Assembly: GCF_023721715.1 (NCBI RefSeq)
Contig: NZ_JAMDLG010000001.1
Location: forward strand, 3,573,784-3,637,783
Origin: Parasegetibacter sp. NRK P23
GTDB taxonomy: Bacteria; Bacteroidota; Bacteroidia; Chitinophagales; Chitinophagaceae
Direction of reading: 5' to 3'
Length of the DNA stretch: 64,000 bases
Positions 17,344 through 26,914 of the stretch are shown one piece after another. Below the pieces are notes generated by a model. That model was not told the DNA's origin. It made no database searches and worked only from the letters and a program-made list of their open reading frames with translations. Position numbers and translations under genes: made by a program. The stretch's first letter is position 1. Each line of letters begins with the position of its first letter.

Positions 17344-20300
17344 ATGAACAAATTGATAAGGGCCATCGTCGGTTTTTCGTTGAAGAACCGGGCGACGGTG
17401 ATTGCTATGAGCCTGCTGCTGGCCGTGGCAGGTTACTGGGGCTATACAAGGATGCCGCTGGAAGCCTTTCCCGATGTTACCAATACACAAATAATTGTAG
17501 TAACGCAGTGGAACGGACGCAGTGCCGAAGAAGTGGAACGCCTGGTGACCACACCCATTGAAGTGGCGATGAATGCCACCCAACGCAAAACGGACGTGCG
17601 CTCCGTAACCATGTTCGGACTCTCGGTCATCAAAGTGATCTTTGAAGATGATGTGGAAGATTTTTTCGCCCGGCAACAGGTGAACAACCTCCTCGGTAAC
17701 GTGGAACTGCCCGATGGCGTGCAGCCTGAAGTGCAACCCCCATACGGGCCAACAGGAGAGATATTCCGCTACCTGCTGGTAAGCAACCAGCGCGATTCGA
17801 GGGAATTGCTCAGTTTACAGGACTGGGTCGTAGACAGGCAACTGCGGGCCGTTCCCGGCGTGGCCGATATCGTGGCCTTCGGCGGACAGGAAAAAGTATA
17901 TGAGATCGCCGTAAACCCCGTCAAACTGCAGAGCTATGGCATCAGCGCGGGGGATGTATATGAAGCCGTCGCGCAAAGCAACCTCAATGTTGGTGGCGAT
18001 ATCATGCAGAAGAACCAGCAGGCGTTCGTGGTAAGGGGCATCGGTTTGCTCCATTCCATCCAGGACATTGAGAATACCATCATCACCAATATGAACGGTA
18101 ACCCCGTGCTGGTAAAAATGGTTGCCGACGTACGCATATCCAGCGCGCCGCGCGTGGGACAGGTAGGTTACAACAACCAGAACGACGTGGTGGAAGGCAT
18201 CGTGGTGATGCGCAAAGGCGAGAACCCCTCCATCGTGTTGGAAAAAGTAAAGGAAAAAATTGAATACATCAACAAACAGGTGCTGCCTTCCGATGTGAAG
18301 ATGAAAACCTTCTACGACCGGCAGAACCTGATCGACTACTGTAAAGACACCGTATTGCACAACCTCGCGGAAGGGATCATACTGGTTACGGTGATTGTTT
18401 TTCTTTTCATGGCCGACTGGCGCACCACGCTTATCGTATCCCTCGTGATACCGCTTGCACTGTTGTTCGCATTCCTCTGCCTGCACCTGCGCGGTATGAG
18501 CGCCAACTTACTCTCGTTGGGGGCGGTGGACTTTGGGATCATCATCGACGGAGCCGTGGTCATGACGGAGGGCATCTTTGTGGCGCTCGACCACCTGGCG
18601 CACAAACATGGGATGGAAAGGTTCAATAAACTGGCCAAACTGGGGCTGCTCCGGAAAAAGGGAACTGAAATGGGCAAAGCGGTTTTCTTCTCCAAACTCA
18701 TCATCATCACCGCATTGCTACCCATCTTTGCTTTCGAAAAAGTGGAAGGGAAAATGTTCTCTCCACTGGCTTTCACGCTGGGGTTTGCCTTGCTGGGGGC
18801 CTTGCTTTTCTCGCTTACGCTGGTTCCTGCACTGTGTTCGCTTTTGTTAAGAAAGAACGTGAAGGAGAAACACAATCCCATTGTGAACTTTTTCAACAAC
18901 ATTGTAGCGAAAGGATTTGCAGGTGCCTTCAGAAGAAAGAAACTTACCTTAGGCATAACCGTTATCATATTGAGTATTTCACTCTATTCTTTCAGGTGGC
19001 TCGGCAGTGAGTTTCTTCCACAACTGAACGAAGGGGCTTTGTGGGTAACGGCCGAGTTGCCCATGAGTATATCCCTCGAAGAAAGCCTGAAAGTAACCGA
19101 AGAACTGCGCACGGAGATGGGCAGGTTCCCCGAAGTACGACAGGTATTGTCGCAGGCCGGCCGCTCCAATGATGGAACCGATCCCAACGGGTTTTATTTT
19201 GTGCAGTTCCAGGTAGACCTTAAACCGAAAGAGGAATGGCCGGAAGAAGGCACCGTAGATGATTTTATACGGAAGATGGATGCGAAACTCCTGCAATGGC
19301 CGGGAATTACCTACAATTATTCACAACCTATTATCGACAATGTTTCAGAAGCGGTTGCTGGTTTCAAAGCTTCCAATGGGGTGAAAATATATGGAGCGGA
19401 CCTGCCAGTACTGGAACAGTACGCCAAATCGGTGGTGGAGCAATTGTCGCAGGTAGAAGGCGTACGCGACCTGGGCATCATCCGCAACATTGGCCAGCCG
19501 GAGATCAGTGTAGTGCTCGATGAAGAGAAGATGGCCATATACGGCGTGAACAAAAGTGACGCGCTGGGCGTGATAGAAATGGCCATAGGCGGCAAAACCG
19601 TGACACAGAAATACGAAGGCGAACAGCGGTACGATATACGTGTACGCTATGATACGGCTTTTCGTAAATCGGAAGCGGACATCGAGTTGTTGCAGGTGCC
19701 TTCGGCTACGGGAAAAACAATTTCCATCGGGCAGATCGCGACTGTTTCCACGGTTACCGGTCCCGCGTTCGTGTACCGGGAAAACAACCAGCGCTTCATC
19801 GGGATCAAGTTCTCCGTCCGGGACCGTGACCTCGGTAGTACCCTGGCCGAAGCCCGGGAGAAAGTGGGTGCAACGGTGCAGCTTCCTGCGGGTTACAGCA
19901 TGAGCTGGGTAGGTGAATATGAGAACCAGGTGCGGGCCAGCGGAACACTTGCACAGGTGGCGCCCATCAGCCTCCTGCTGATACTGGGCTGGCTCTTCAT
20001 TATGTTCGGCAACATGCGCGACGCGGCCCTGGTGCTCACCAACGTGCCCTTCGCCCTGATAGGCGGCATACTCGCCCTGCATCTTACTGGCACCAATTTC
20101 GGAATATCAGCGGGCGTGGGCTTTATCGCGCTGTTTGGCATCTGCGTACAAAACGGCGTATTGCTGATATCCGCCATCAGCAACAACCTCAAGGCTAAAT
20201 TGGATATGAACGATGCCATACGGCAGGCCGTGCACGAAAGAACAAGACCGATTGTGATGACTGCGTTGATGGCTTCGTTAGGACTTTTGCCTGCTGCTTT

Positions 20301-20454
20301 GTCTTCTGGCATCGGGTCCGAATCGCAGAAGCCGCTGGCCATCGTTATTATTGGCGGGCTCATTACCGCAACGGTATTGACGTTGCTGGTGTTTCCCGTG
20401 GTGTACTGGTGGGTGAACGGCAGGAAATATTACCGTACACTGAAATCGGAATAG
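17344..20454 (+). CDS. CusA/CzcA-family heavy-metal RND efflux pump
   Basis: A 1036-residue inner-membrane proton/metal antiporter of the HME-RND family. It has TM1 (VIAMSLLLAVAGYWGY), the periplasmic porter domain starting MPLEAFPDVTNTQI, and the TM4 signature DFGIIIDGAVVMTE with D396 and D401, which in this family carries protons and separates heavy-metal pumps from drug pumps. Then come a second porter domain and the C-terminal TM bundle (FALIGGILALHLTG, VGFIALFGICVQNGVLL, RPIVMTALMASLGLLPAAL). The DFG...DG form suits either divalent (Zn, Co, Ni, Cd) or Cu/Ag members, so the metal stays open. It is the last gene of the operon and is followed by a hairpin terminator. Confidence 0.95.
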   Translation: MNKLIRAIVGFSLKNRATVIAMSLLLAVAGYWGYTRMPLEAFPDVTNTQIIVVTQWNGRSAEEVERLVTTPIEVAMNATQRKTDVRSVTMFGLSVIKVIFEDDVEDFFARQQVNNLLGNVELPDGVQPEVQPPYGPTGEIFRYLLVSNQRDSRELLSLQDWVVDRQLRAVPGVADIVAFGGQEKVYEIAVNPVKLQSYGISAGDVYEAVAQSNLNVGGDIMQKNQQAFVVRGIGLLHSIQDIENTIITNMNGNPVLVKMVADVRISSAPRVGQVGYNNQNDVVEGIVVMRKGENPSIVLEKVKEKIEYINKQVLPSDVKMKTFYDRQNLIDYCKDTVLHNLAEGIILVTVIVFLFMADWRTTLIVSLVIPLALLFAFLCLHLRGMSANLLSLGAVDFGIIIDGAVVMTEGIFVALDHLAHKHGMERFNKLAKLGLLRKKGTEMGKAVFFSKLIIITALLPIFAFEKVEGKMFSPLAFTLGFALLGALLFSLTLVPALCSLLLRKNVKEKHNPIVNFFNNIVAKGFAGAFRRKKLTLGITVIILSISLYSFRWLGSEFLPQLNEGALWVTAELPMSISLEESLKVTEELRTEMGRFPEVRQVLSQAGRSNDGTDPNGFYFVQFQVDLKPKEEWPEEGTVDDFIRKMDAKLLQWPGITYNYSQPIIDNVSEAVAGFKASNGVKIYGADLPVLEQYAKSVVEQLSQVEGVRDLGIIRNIGQPEISVVLDEEKMAIYGVNKSDALGVIEMAIGGKTVTQKYEGEQRYDIRVRYDTAFRKSEADIELLQVPSATGKTISIGQIATVSTVTGPAFVYRENNQRFIGIKFSVRDRDLGSTLAEAREKVGATVQLPAGYSMSWVGEYENQVRASGTLAQVAPISLLLILGWLFIMFGNMRDAALVLTNVPFALIGGILALHLTGTNFGISAGVGFIALFGICVQNGVLLISAISNNLKAKLDMNDAIRQAVHERTRPIVMTALMASLGLLPAALSSGIGSESQKPLAIVIIGGLITATVLTLLVFPVVYWWVNGRKYYRTLKSE

Positions 20455-20485
20455 CATCAGGTATAAATTAGTGAAAAACGAATCC

Positions 20486-20518
20486 GGGCGAGACCGGCAG
20501 CAACCGGTCTCGCCCTTT
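20486..20518 (+). terminator. Terminator of the metal-efflux operon
   Basis: A perfect GC-rich 12-bp stem (20486-20497 with 20504-20515) and a 6-nt loop, followed by only a short T run, 31 nt after the pump gene stop. Confidence 0.75.
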
Positions 20519-20603
20519 ACATACCGCGTTCACTATCCGGGCAATACTGACCAGCATCATCTTTCTTCCTGATACAAATCCTGCCGGTCCTGTATCTTCA
20601 TGC

Positions 20604-20611
20604 TATCTTTG
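20604..20611 (+). promoter_or_regulatory. -7 box of the acetyl-CoA hydrolase/transferase gene
   Basis: An exact TATCTTTG ends 21 nt before the ATG at 20633. It also argues against the further-upstream in-frame ATG at 20600, which would lie before the transcription start. Confidence 0.6.
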
Positions 20612-20632
20612 CGCCACAAAATCCTCCTTACC

Positions 20633-21907
20633 ATGCCCGGTTATACTTCCGCATCAGCAGCCGTAAAAAAAATCAAATCCGGAGATCGTGTATTCCTTCA
20701 CGGTAGTGCCGCAACCCCTGTTGTTCTCATTAAAGCCCTGCAGGAAAGACATGCTGAATTGAAAGAAGTGGAACTGGTGAGCATTACCAACCTCGGCGAT
20801 ATCAATTTTGATGATCCGGTAAGCCGTGAAAGTTTCTTTTTCAACTCACTTTTCGTGAGCGCCAATACCCGTGCTGTAGCCAACAGTGCTTACGGCGATT
20901 ATGTGCCGGTATTCCTCAGTCAGATTCCAAGCCTGTTCCGGAAGGAAATACTCCCGGTAGATGTGGCCCTGATCCAGGTTTCTCCACCCGATGCACATGG
21001 TTATTGTTCGTTGGGCACTTCTGTGGACATCGCGATAGCCGCGGTGGAAACGGCCCGCTATGTGATCGCGCAGGTGAACGCGAAAATGCCCCGAACCTCG
21101 GGAGACGGGTTCGTACACATCAGCCGGATCAACGAAATGGTGCAGCACGATGCGGAACTGCCCGAAGTGGATTACTCCGCCAAAGCTTCCGCTGCCAGTG
21201 AACAGATCGGCAGACACGTGGCTTCCCTTATAGAGGATGGTGCCACACTTCAACTGGGTATCGGCAGTATCCCCGACCAGGTATTGAAGAACCTTCACGG
21301 CCACAAAGACCTGGGCCTGCACACGGAAATGATGAGCGACGGCGTGATTGACCTGATTCAGAAAGACATCATCAACAACAAAAGAAAGAAGAACAACCCC
21401 GGGCAATCGGTTACCAGCTTTATGCTCGGCACCAGGAGGTTATACGATTTCGCGCACGATAATCCTGCCATCAAAGTGAGGGACATCAGTTATGTGAACG
21501 ATACCAGCGTGATCCGTCAGAACCCCAAAGTAGTGGCCATCAACAGCGCCATTGAAGTGGACCTCACGGGGCAGGTATGCGCTGATTCCATTGGTACTTT
21601 CCAGTATTCCGGTATTGGTGGCCAGATGGATTTTATGCACGGCGCGGCTTTGTCGGAAGGCGGAAAACCTATTATCGCCATGCCTTCCACCACCTCAAAA
21701 GGCATTTCCAGGATCGTCCCATTTCTGAAGGAAGGGGCGGGCGTAGTTACTTCCAGGGGACATGTACACTGGGTGGTGACCGAATACGGGATCGTGAATT
21801 TGTTCGGGAAGAATCTCAGGCAACGCGCGACGGCGCTGGCCAGCATCGCGCACCCGGACCACCGGGAATATTTGGAACGGATGATCGCGGAGCGGTTTAA
21901 GTTATAG
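20633..21907 (+). CDS. Acetyl-CoA hydrolase/transferase family protein (4-hydroxybutyrate CoA-transferase-like)
   Basis: A 424-residue cytoplasmic CoA-transferase family I enzyme. Start chosen at ATG 20633 because it follows the promoter box and gives the family's N-terminus. Motifs: SGDRVFLHGSAATP, LGTSVDIAIAAVETAR, LQLGIGSIPDQVL, EMMSDGVIDL, and NSAIEVDLTGQVCADSIG, in which E308 is the expected catalytic glutamate forming the acyl-CoA anhydride. C-terminal motifs are GGQMDFMHGA and THVVTEYGIV-like HWVVTEYGIVNL. It should move CoA between acetyl-CoA and a short carboxylate such as succinate, propionate or 4-hydroxybutyrate, or hydrolyse it; sequence alone does not say which. Monocistronic. 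Confidence 0.9.
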   Translation: MPGYTSASAAVKKIKSGDRVFLHGSAATPVVLIKALQERHAELKEVELVSITNLGDINFDDPVSRESFFFNSLFVSANTRAVANSAYGDYVPVFLSQIPSLFRKEILPVDVALIQVSPPDAHGYCSLGTSVDIAIAAVETARYVIAQVNAKMPRTSGDGFVHISRINEMVQHDAELPEVDYSAKASAASEQIGRHVASLIEDGATLQLGIGSIPDQVLKNLHGHKDLGLHTEMMSDGVIDLIQKDIINNKRKKNNPGQSVTSFMLGTRRLYDFAHDNPAIKVRDISYVNDTSVIRQNPKVVAINSAIEVDLTGQVCADSIGTFQYSGIGGQMDFMHGAALSEGGKPIIAMPSTTSKGISRIVPFLKEGAGVVTSRGHVHWVVTEYGIVNLFGKNLRQRATALASIAHPDHREYLERMIAERFKL

Positions 21908-22048
21908 GATAGTGGATTTAATCTTCAGGATTATGCTGGTGAAGATGTTTTGTAAAGGAGGTTAAATTGATCACTAGGGGTGCTTCTTTTAATGACTCAA
22001 TATGCCATCAATCTGGAAATGCTGAATTAAAGTTTTGCATGGATATTC

Positions 22049-22079
22049 TTGGACATTTGAGGAGGTAGTTATAGATTTG
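22049..22079 (+). promoter_or_regulatory. Bacteroidota-type promoter of the AT-rich T9SS gene
   Basis: TTG at 22049-22051, a 20-nt spacer and an exact TAGATTTG at 22072-22079, with a leader of roughly 60 nt before the ATG at 22148. Confidence 0.6.
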
Positions 22080-22147
22080 TGTTCCCTATCCTATGGAGGT
22101 CCAATATTAAAGCAGATATCCTTTTTCTAAGTTTTTAATCTATAACT

Positions 22148-25100
22148 ATGTGGATTGGATTATCTGTTCCTTCGTTGAGATTTTTTTGTCTTTTCATTTT
22201 CACATCGCTTAGTAGTCTAAACTCATTTTCTCAGCCTTCCATCTTCTCTTTTTATCCTGCAAGCGGTAATGCCGGCGCACTCATTACTCTATATGGAAAA
22301 AATTTCAGTACTGTTCCGGAACAAAACATTGTAAAATTTGGGGGAACAAACGCTGTTGTTCATGCTGCTACGGGCAGCAGCCTAAAGGTATCCGTTCCCT
22401 CTGGTGCAGCGTATCAACAGATATCTGTGACCACGAACGGGCTAACATGTTATTCGAACATACCTTTTACTTATACCTTTCAGGGAGGGGATGAAATAGG
22501 AAAATCTTCCTTTCAAGTCAGGAAAGAAGCTGTTATAGCGGCCCCCCCGCATGGTCTTGCATCTGGTGATCTTGACGGGGATGGATACCCTGATGTAGTT
22601 GCAGTAAAGGGAGAGTACCCATACGGAGTGTCTGTGTTAAGAAATTTGTCTGCTAACGAACCTTTTGCTTACTCGGAAGTGGTTAATCTTCCAACGGAAT
22701 TAGCTCCTTTGTTCTTGTCGCTTGGTGATGTTGACGGCGATGGAAGATTGGACATTGCGGCTACGAATAGTGAATCACACACAGTATCTGTTTTTATCAA
22801 TACATCACTGGCTGGACAGATTTCTTTTTCAGAAGCCGGAAGCTTTACAACTGGTTCAGGGCCCGGATATCTTTCAGTGGGTGAATTAAATGGCGATGGG
22901 AAACCAGATATTGTGGTCGCAAACTTTGTCGCACATACAATATCCATCCTGTATAATTTGTCTGAGGCAGGTATTGTTTCTTTTGGAAATCGTGTTGACT
23001 ATCCAACAATGCCTTATCCTGATCGTATTATACTTGCAGATTTAGATGGAGACTACGATGAGGAAATAATTGTAGGCAATAGCAATGGCGTTGAAGTATT
23101 TAGAAATGGGTATGCTGAAGGAACAGGAAGCTTTGAAAAAAGTTTGACACTTCCGGGCAGGGGTGTGTTAGCGGCGGAATTGAACGGAGATAATAGCCTG
23201 GATCTTATTTCAATAAATGCTGACGGGAAGTTGAATGTATTTATGAATATTGGAGTTCCTCAGGTTTTGTATTTTCAGGAATATTCATATGATCTTCCCC
23301 CTTCTCCGGCAATGCTTATTGCCAATGATTTTAATGGCGATGGTAAAGTGGACATTGCGGTAAATAATCAAACTGACTCGATTGCGTTTCTGAAAAACTA
23401 CTCTGGGTTTGGCGAAGTCATGTTTTTGAAAGGTGAAAATGTTATAGGTTCTTTTAATTTGGACCGTTCTTTTCTAAGTACAGATGTAAACAAAGATGGC
23501 CGTCCGGATATAATTGGAGGAAATCAAAATGTATCAAAAATCGTAGTGCTAAAAAACACTATTGATGCGCCAATTATTAGGAGTTATTCCCCATCAAGCG
23601 GTCTTGCCGGAACAGAGGTGTCATTAAAAGGACGAAATTTTACTGGGGTAAGAAGTATAACTTTTGGAGGGGTTGCAGCAAGTGAATTTACTATTGATTC
23701 AGATAGTGCAGCCACTGCTATTGTTGGAGTTGGGGGGACTGGTTATGTAATGGTTGAATCAGATGCCGGGGTTGATAGTCTGCAGGGATTCACTTTTTTA
23801 TATCCGCCGGCTATTGAAAAATTCTCGCCACAAACAGCTAGAAGGGGAACAGTTGTTACTATTGAAGGAACCTCATTTCACGAGGTGGCAGATGTGTTTT
23901 TCGGAGGGGTCAGCGCAAAATCCTTCGAAGTGTTATCATCAACACGTATTAAAGCTACTGTAGATGATGGCGCTTCAGGTGATGTGAGTTTGTACACTCC
24001 CTTCGGCAATGCAAAGAAGGCAGGATTCTATTTCCTTTCACCGGCAGATGTTCCTTTAATTTCAAGTGTTACTCCATTGTCTGCGGGATATGGAAGTGTA
24101 GTTGTTATAAATGGAGAAAATTTTAATGCTGTTGCTGCTGAAAACATTGTTTATTTCGGCACCGTAAAAGCTGATGTTATTGCTGCTGATACAAATGCAT
24201 TAAGCGTAATTGTTCCTTTGGGTGCAGCCAATGATTTTGTAACTGTTACCACTAATCGGCAGACTGCATATAGTCCATTGGAATTTTGTGCAACGTTTCC
24301 TGGTTTAGGTGTTTTGGATGTGAATTTGATAGAGCCTTATAAAGCCTTTTTAGGTGGAATAAATTCCGGAAATAATTGTAATGCTGATATAGATGGGGAT
24401 GGAAAGCCTGAGATACTTTCACTTGGTGCAAATGGTGTTCTATCGGTTTTAAGGAATACAAGTACTCCCGGTGTTGTTTCATTTGCCGCTAAGGTTGATT
24501 TTTCAACCGGCGCTTCTCCATTCGATATTGCAACCGCAGATATTGATGGGGATGGAAAGCTTGATGTAATCGTTGCCAATGATGGCGGGTCTTCCGTATC
24601 TGTTTTAAGGAATTCTAGCACTGTAGGAATTATTTCTTTAGCACCTAAAATTGACCTGCCCGCTATCAGTCATTGCAGGAGCGTAGCGACAGCTGATTTT
24701 GACCGGGATGGCCGGCCTGATATTGTAGTTTGTAATGCGGCAGTGGGAAAGTTGTCCGTTTTCAGAAATATTTCAGAGGAAGGTGAAATTTTGTTTGGCG
24801 AAAGAGTAGATTATGAAGCTGGTAAAGATCCATATTCAGTAGCAGTTGGTGATTTGGACGGAGATGGGAAGCATGATATAGCAGCTGTAAACTACAGCAA
24901 CGGAACTATTTCTGTTTTTAGGAATACATCTGAAGAACAGAATATAAGTTTTGTAAAAGAATCCGATATCAAGATAAACGCTTCACCAAATTCTTTGCAA
25001 ATAAAAGACATGGATGCGGATGGGAAACCAGACTTATTAGCCAGCCATAGCCTTTTTGACCCAGGATTGATCTCTCTTTGTAAAAATGTTAGCACACCTC

Positions 25101-26413
25101 GAAATATAGTCTTTAATGAAACGGTGAATTTGGTTGCAGGAGTGGTGCCCTCTGATTTAGCCATAGAAGATATGGATGGTGATGGAAAACCTGATATTCT
25201 TGCGAGCTTGGCTGGAGGCCAGAATGGTGTCGCTATCCTTAAAAACAAAAGCACTTTAAGTGGCTTTTCATTTGAATCAGCTCAGGATGTAACATTAGGA
25301 TCTGAAATTTTTTCTACAGCCTTATCAACTGGCGATATGGATGGGGATGGGAAATCTGATATAATAATTACTGACTATGACTACCGTTCTAATTATGCGT
25401 TTGTGGCTATATTGAGAAACGCAATGTCTGAACCTCGGATAATAGCAAATGGGAGTAATCCTGTCAGCGGATTTATAGCAAAATCGATGAAATACGATTC
25501 AGAAGTAAAGGTATATAATGGAAGTCCTTTTGTTCAACGCCATTATGATATAGAGCCAGAAAACAATGCCGCTTCAGCTACCGGGCGCGTGACGCTTTAT
25601 TTCACTCAGCGTGATTTTGATAATTTCAATTCTCATCCACTTAGGGTTGGATTTTTACCAAGAAATCCCGGCGACATAAGTGCAGAATCCAATTTGCGTA
25701 TTTTTCAGTTCCATGGAACCAGCCTAACCGGTGAACCTGGAACATACTCTGGCCATGTAGTGGAAATCGATCCTCCAATTAACCAGATTATTTGGAATGA
25801 AACAAGCGGTTTGTGGGAAATAAGCTTTGATGTTAATGGGTTCAGCGGATTTTTTGTTGGCACCAAAGATGCCTCTATTTTGTCTTTATCTTTAAGGGTG
25901 TTTTCGGCGCAAGTGAAAAGTAAACTAGTGGAGTTTTCGTGGGAAACAGTGAATGAAGCAAACGTCCTCTTTTTTGAATTACAAAAAAGTGCTGATGGGT
26001 ATAACTTTGGTAAAGTGGCTCATGTAGAAGCTATGAATATACAGCATGCATTTTATCAATATTTAGATAAGCCGGGAGATTTAAAGCTTTATTTTTACCG
26101 GCTTAAAATTGTTGAAGCCGATGGTGCGTATAGTTTCAGTAAAACCTTGGCGGTAAGGGCGACCGAACTAAATGACATAAAGGTATTTCCCAATCCTGCA
26201 AGCAGCTTCTTTTATGTAGAGCATGCCCCTGTTGAGCCGGGAACATTTATTCTGATTATGGATGGAACCGGCAGAGTTGTACAACGTGTCCAGACTTCTA
26301 ATAACTCAATTAGGACTAAGGTTGACATTCAGTCTTTCCCTCGTGGTGCTTATCAGGTTGTTTTAAAAAATAGATCAGAGCTGATTCCCTTAGGAAGAAT
26401 TTTAAAGCAGTAG
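22148..26413 (+). CDS. Giant T9SS protein with four IPT/TIG domains and two sets of seven FG-GAP repeats
   Basis: A 1421-residue exported protein. After a signal peptide (to about 29) comes one IPT/TIG domain (about 30-115). Seven FG-GAP/VCBS repeats follow at about 140-445 (GDLDGDGYPD, GDVDGDGRLD, GELNGDGKPD and so on). Three more IPT/TIG domains lie at about 475-725 (IRSYSPSSGLAGTEV, IEKFSPQTARRGTVV, ISSVTPLSAGYGSVV), then a second run of seven repeats at about 745-1065. The tail has the YFYRLKIVEADGAYSFSK adaptor and a type A sorting domain (VFPNPASSFFYVEHAP). The DxDGDGxxD loops fit Ca-binding seven-bladed propellers. The gene is visibly more AT-rich than its neighbours, suggesting transfer. 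Likely a surface adhesin; ligand unknown. Confidence 0.9.
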   Translation: MWIGLSVPSLRFFCLFIFTSLSSLNSFSQPSIFSFYPASGNAGALITLYGKNFSTVPEQNIVKFGGTNAVVHAATGSSLKVSVPSGAAYQQISVTTNGLTCYSNIPFTYTFQGGDEIGKSSFQVRKEAVIAAPPHGLASGDLDGDGYPDVVAVKGEYPYGVSVLRNLSANEPFAYSEVVNLPTELAPLFLSLGDVDGDGRLDIAATNSESHTVSVFINTSLAGQISFSEAGSFTTGSGPGYLSVGELNGDGKPDIVVANFVAHTISILYNLSEAGIVSFGNRVDYPTMPYPDRIILADLDGDYDEEIIVGNSNGVEVFRNGYAEGTGSFEKSLTLPGRGVLAAELNGDNSLDLISINADGKLNVFMNIGVPQVLYFQEYSYDLPPSPAMLIANDFNGDGKVDIAVNNQTDSIAFLKNYSGFGEVMFLKGENVIGSFNLDRSFLSTDVNKDGRPDIIGGNQNVSKIVVLKNTIDAPIIRSYSPSSGLAGTEVSLKGRNFTGVRSITFGGVAASEFTIDSDSAATAIVGVGGTGYVMVESDAGVDSLQGFTFLYPPAIEKFSPQTARRGTVVTIEGTSFHEVADVFFGGVSAKSFEVLSSTRIKATVDDGASGDVSLYTPFGNAKKAGFYFLSPADVPLISSVTPLSAGYGSVVVINGENFNAVAAENIVYFGTVKADVIAADTNALSVIVPLGAANDFVTVTTNRQTAYSPLEFCATFPGLGVLDVNLIEPYKAFLGGINSGNNCNADIDGDGKPEILSLGANGVLSVLRNTSTPGVVSFAAKVDFSTGASPFDIATADIDGDGKLDVIVANDGGSSVSVLRNSSTVGIISLAPKIDLPAISHCRSVATADFDRDGRPDIVVCNAAVGKLSVFRNISEEGEILFGERVDYEAGKDPYSVAVGDLDGDGKHDIAAVNYSNGTISVFRNTSEEQNISFVKESDIKINASPNSLQIKDMDADGKPDLLASHSLFDPGLISLCKNVSTPRNIVFNETVNLVAGVVPSDLAIEDMDGDGKPDILASLAGGQNGVAILKNKSTLSGFSFESAQDVTLGSEIFSTALSTGDMDGDGKSDIIITDYDYRSNYAFVAILRNAMSEPRIIANGSNPVSGFIAKSMKYDSEVKVYNGSPFVQRHYDIEPENNAASATGRVTLYFTQRDFDNFNSHPLRVGFLPRNPGDISAESNLRIFQFHGTSLTGEPGTYSGHVVEIDPPINQIIWNETSGLWEISFDVNGFSGFFVGTKDASILSLSLRVFSAQVKSKLVEFSWETVNEANVLFFELQKSADGYNFGKVAHVEAMNIQHAFYQYLDKPGDLKLYFYRLKIVEADGAYSFSKTLAVRATELNDIKVFPNPASSFFYVEHAPVEPGTFILIMDGTGRVVQRVQTSNNSIRTKVDIQSFPRGAYQVVLKNRSELIPLGRILKQ

Positions 26414-26488
26414 GTATTTAGTTTGCTGCAGCACAGGTTAGATCACCATAAAAGTGGATAAACGCGTCGCGTTAAAATTAAAGAGTGA

Positions 26489-26839
26489 CGTGGTTATCTG
26501 TCTTGTCAAACGGATTCGTTGAATGCATCAGGCAATACTTACCGTTTCCTTTGGGCACCCGCGAATGGATTTACCCCCAACACAGACGGGCACAATGATG
26601 TCTTTTTCATCAAAGGATTTGGTATCCGGTTGGTAAAAAAGTTGCAGGTATTTGACCGCTGGGGGCAGCTCGTGTATTCCGTTGCGAATATTGCCCCGAA
26701 CGATGCCTCCAAAGGATGGAACGGTGCCGTAAAAGGCAGGATGCCACAATCCAATGCTACTTTCGTATATGTGGTGGAAGCCGAGTGCCATGAGGGGGGA
26801 ACGATATTGCTGAAGGGAACGGTTACGGTGGTGCGCTAG
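26489..26839 (+). pseudogene. Orphan T9SS type B sorting-domain (CHU_C-like) fragment
   Basis: The frame opens after a stop at 26486-26488 and encodes little more than one gliding-motility-associated C-terminal domain: GFTPNTDGHNDVFFIKG, LQVFDRWGQLVY, WNGAVKG and a final FVYVVEAE/GTVTVVR strand. These are the type B T9SS sorting-signal landmarks. There is no ATG, signal peptide or cargo domain; the first possible start is TTG at 26519. The simplest reading is the 3' remnant of a larger surface-protein gene whose 5' part was lost, perhaps when the AT-rich neighbour arrived. A functional small protein is less likely because the sorting domain needs prior Sec export. Confidence 0.75.
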
Positions 26840-26853
26840 CGTGGTTGTCGGCA

Positions 26854-26884
26854 TTGCAAATTTCCTGTTCTTGCCTTACTTTTG
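26854..26884 (+). promoter_or_regulatory. Promoter of the M48 protease gene
   Basis: TTG at 26854-26856, a 20-nt spacer and an exact TACTTTTG at 26877-26884. The gene's ATG follows 30 nt later. The box covers the alternative in-frame TTG start at 26882, which argues against that start. Confidence 0.65.
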
Positions 26885-26914
26885 CCGCAAACGACCATTA
26901 AACCCCGGCCGCAG

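Noticed and set aside
17815-18486. His-rich 223-codon minus-strand frame in the RND pump gene, possible metal-binding protein
   Set aside because: It is antisense to the conserved pump, and its His content mirrors Val/Met codons. No support as a gene.
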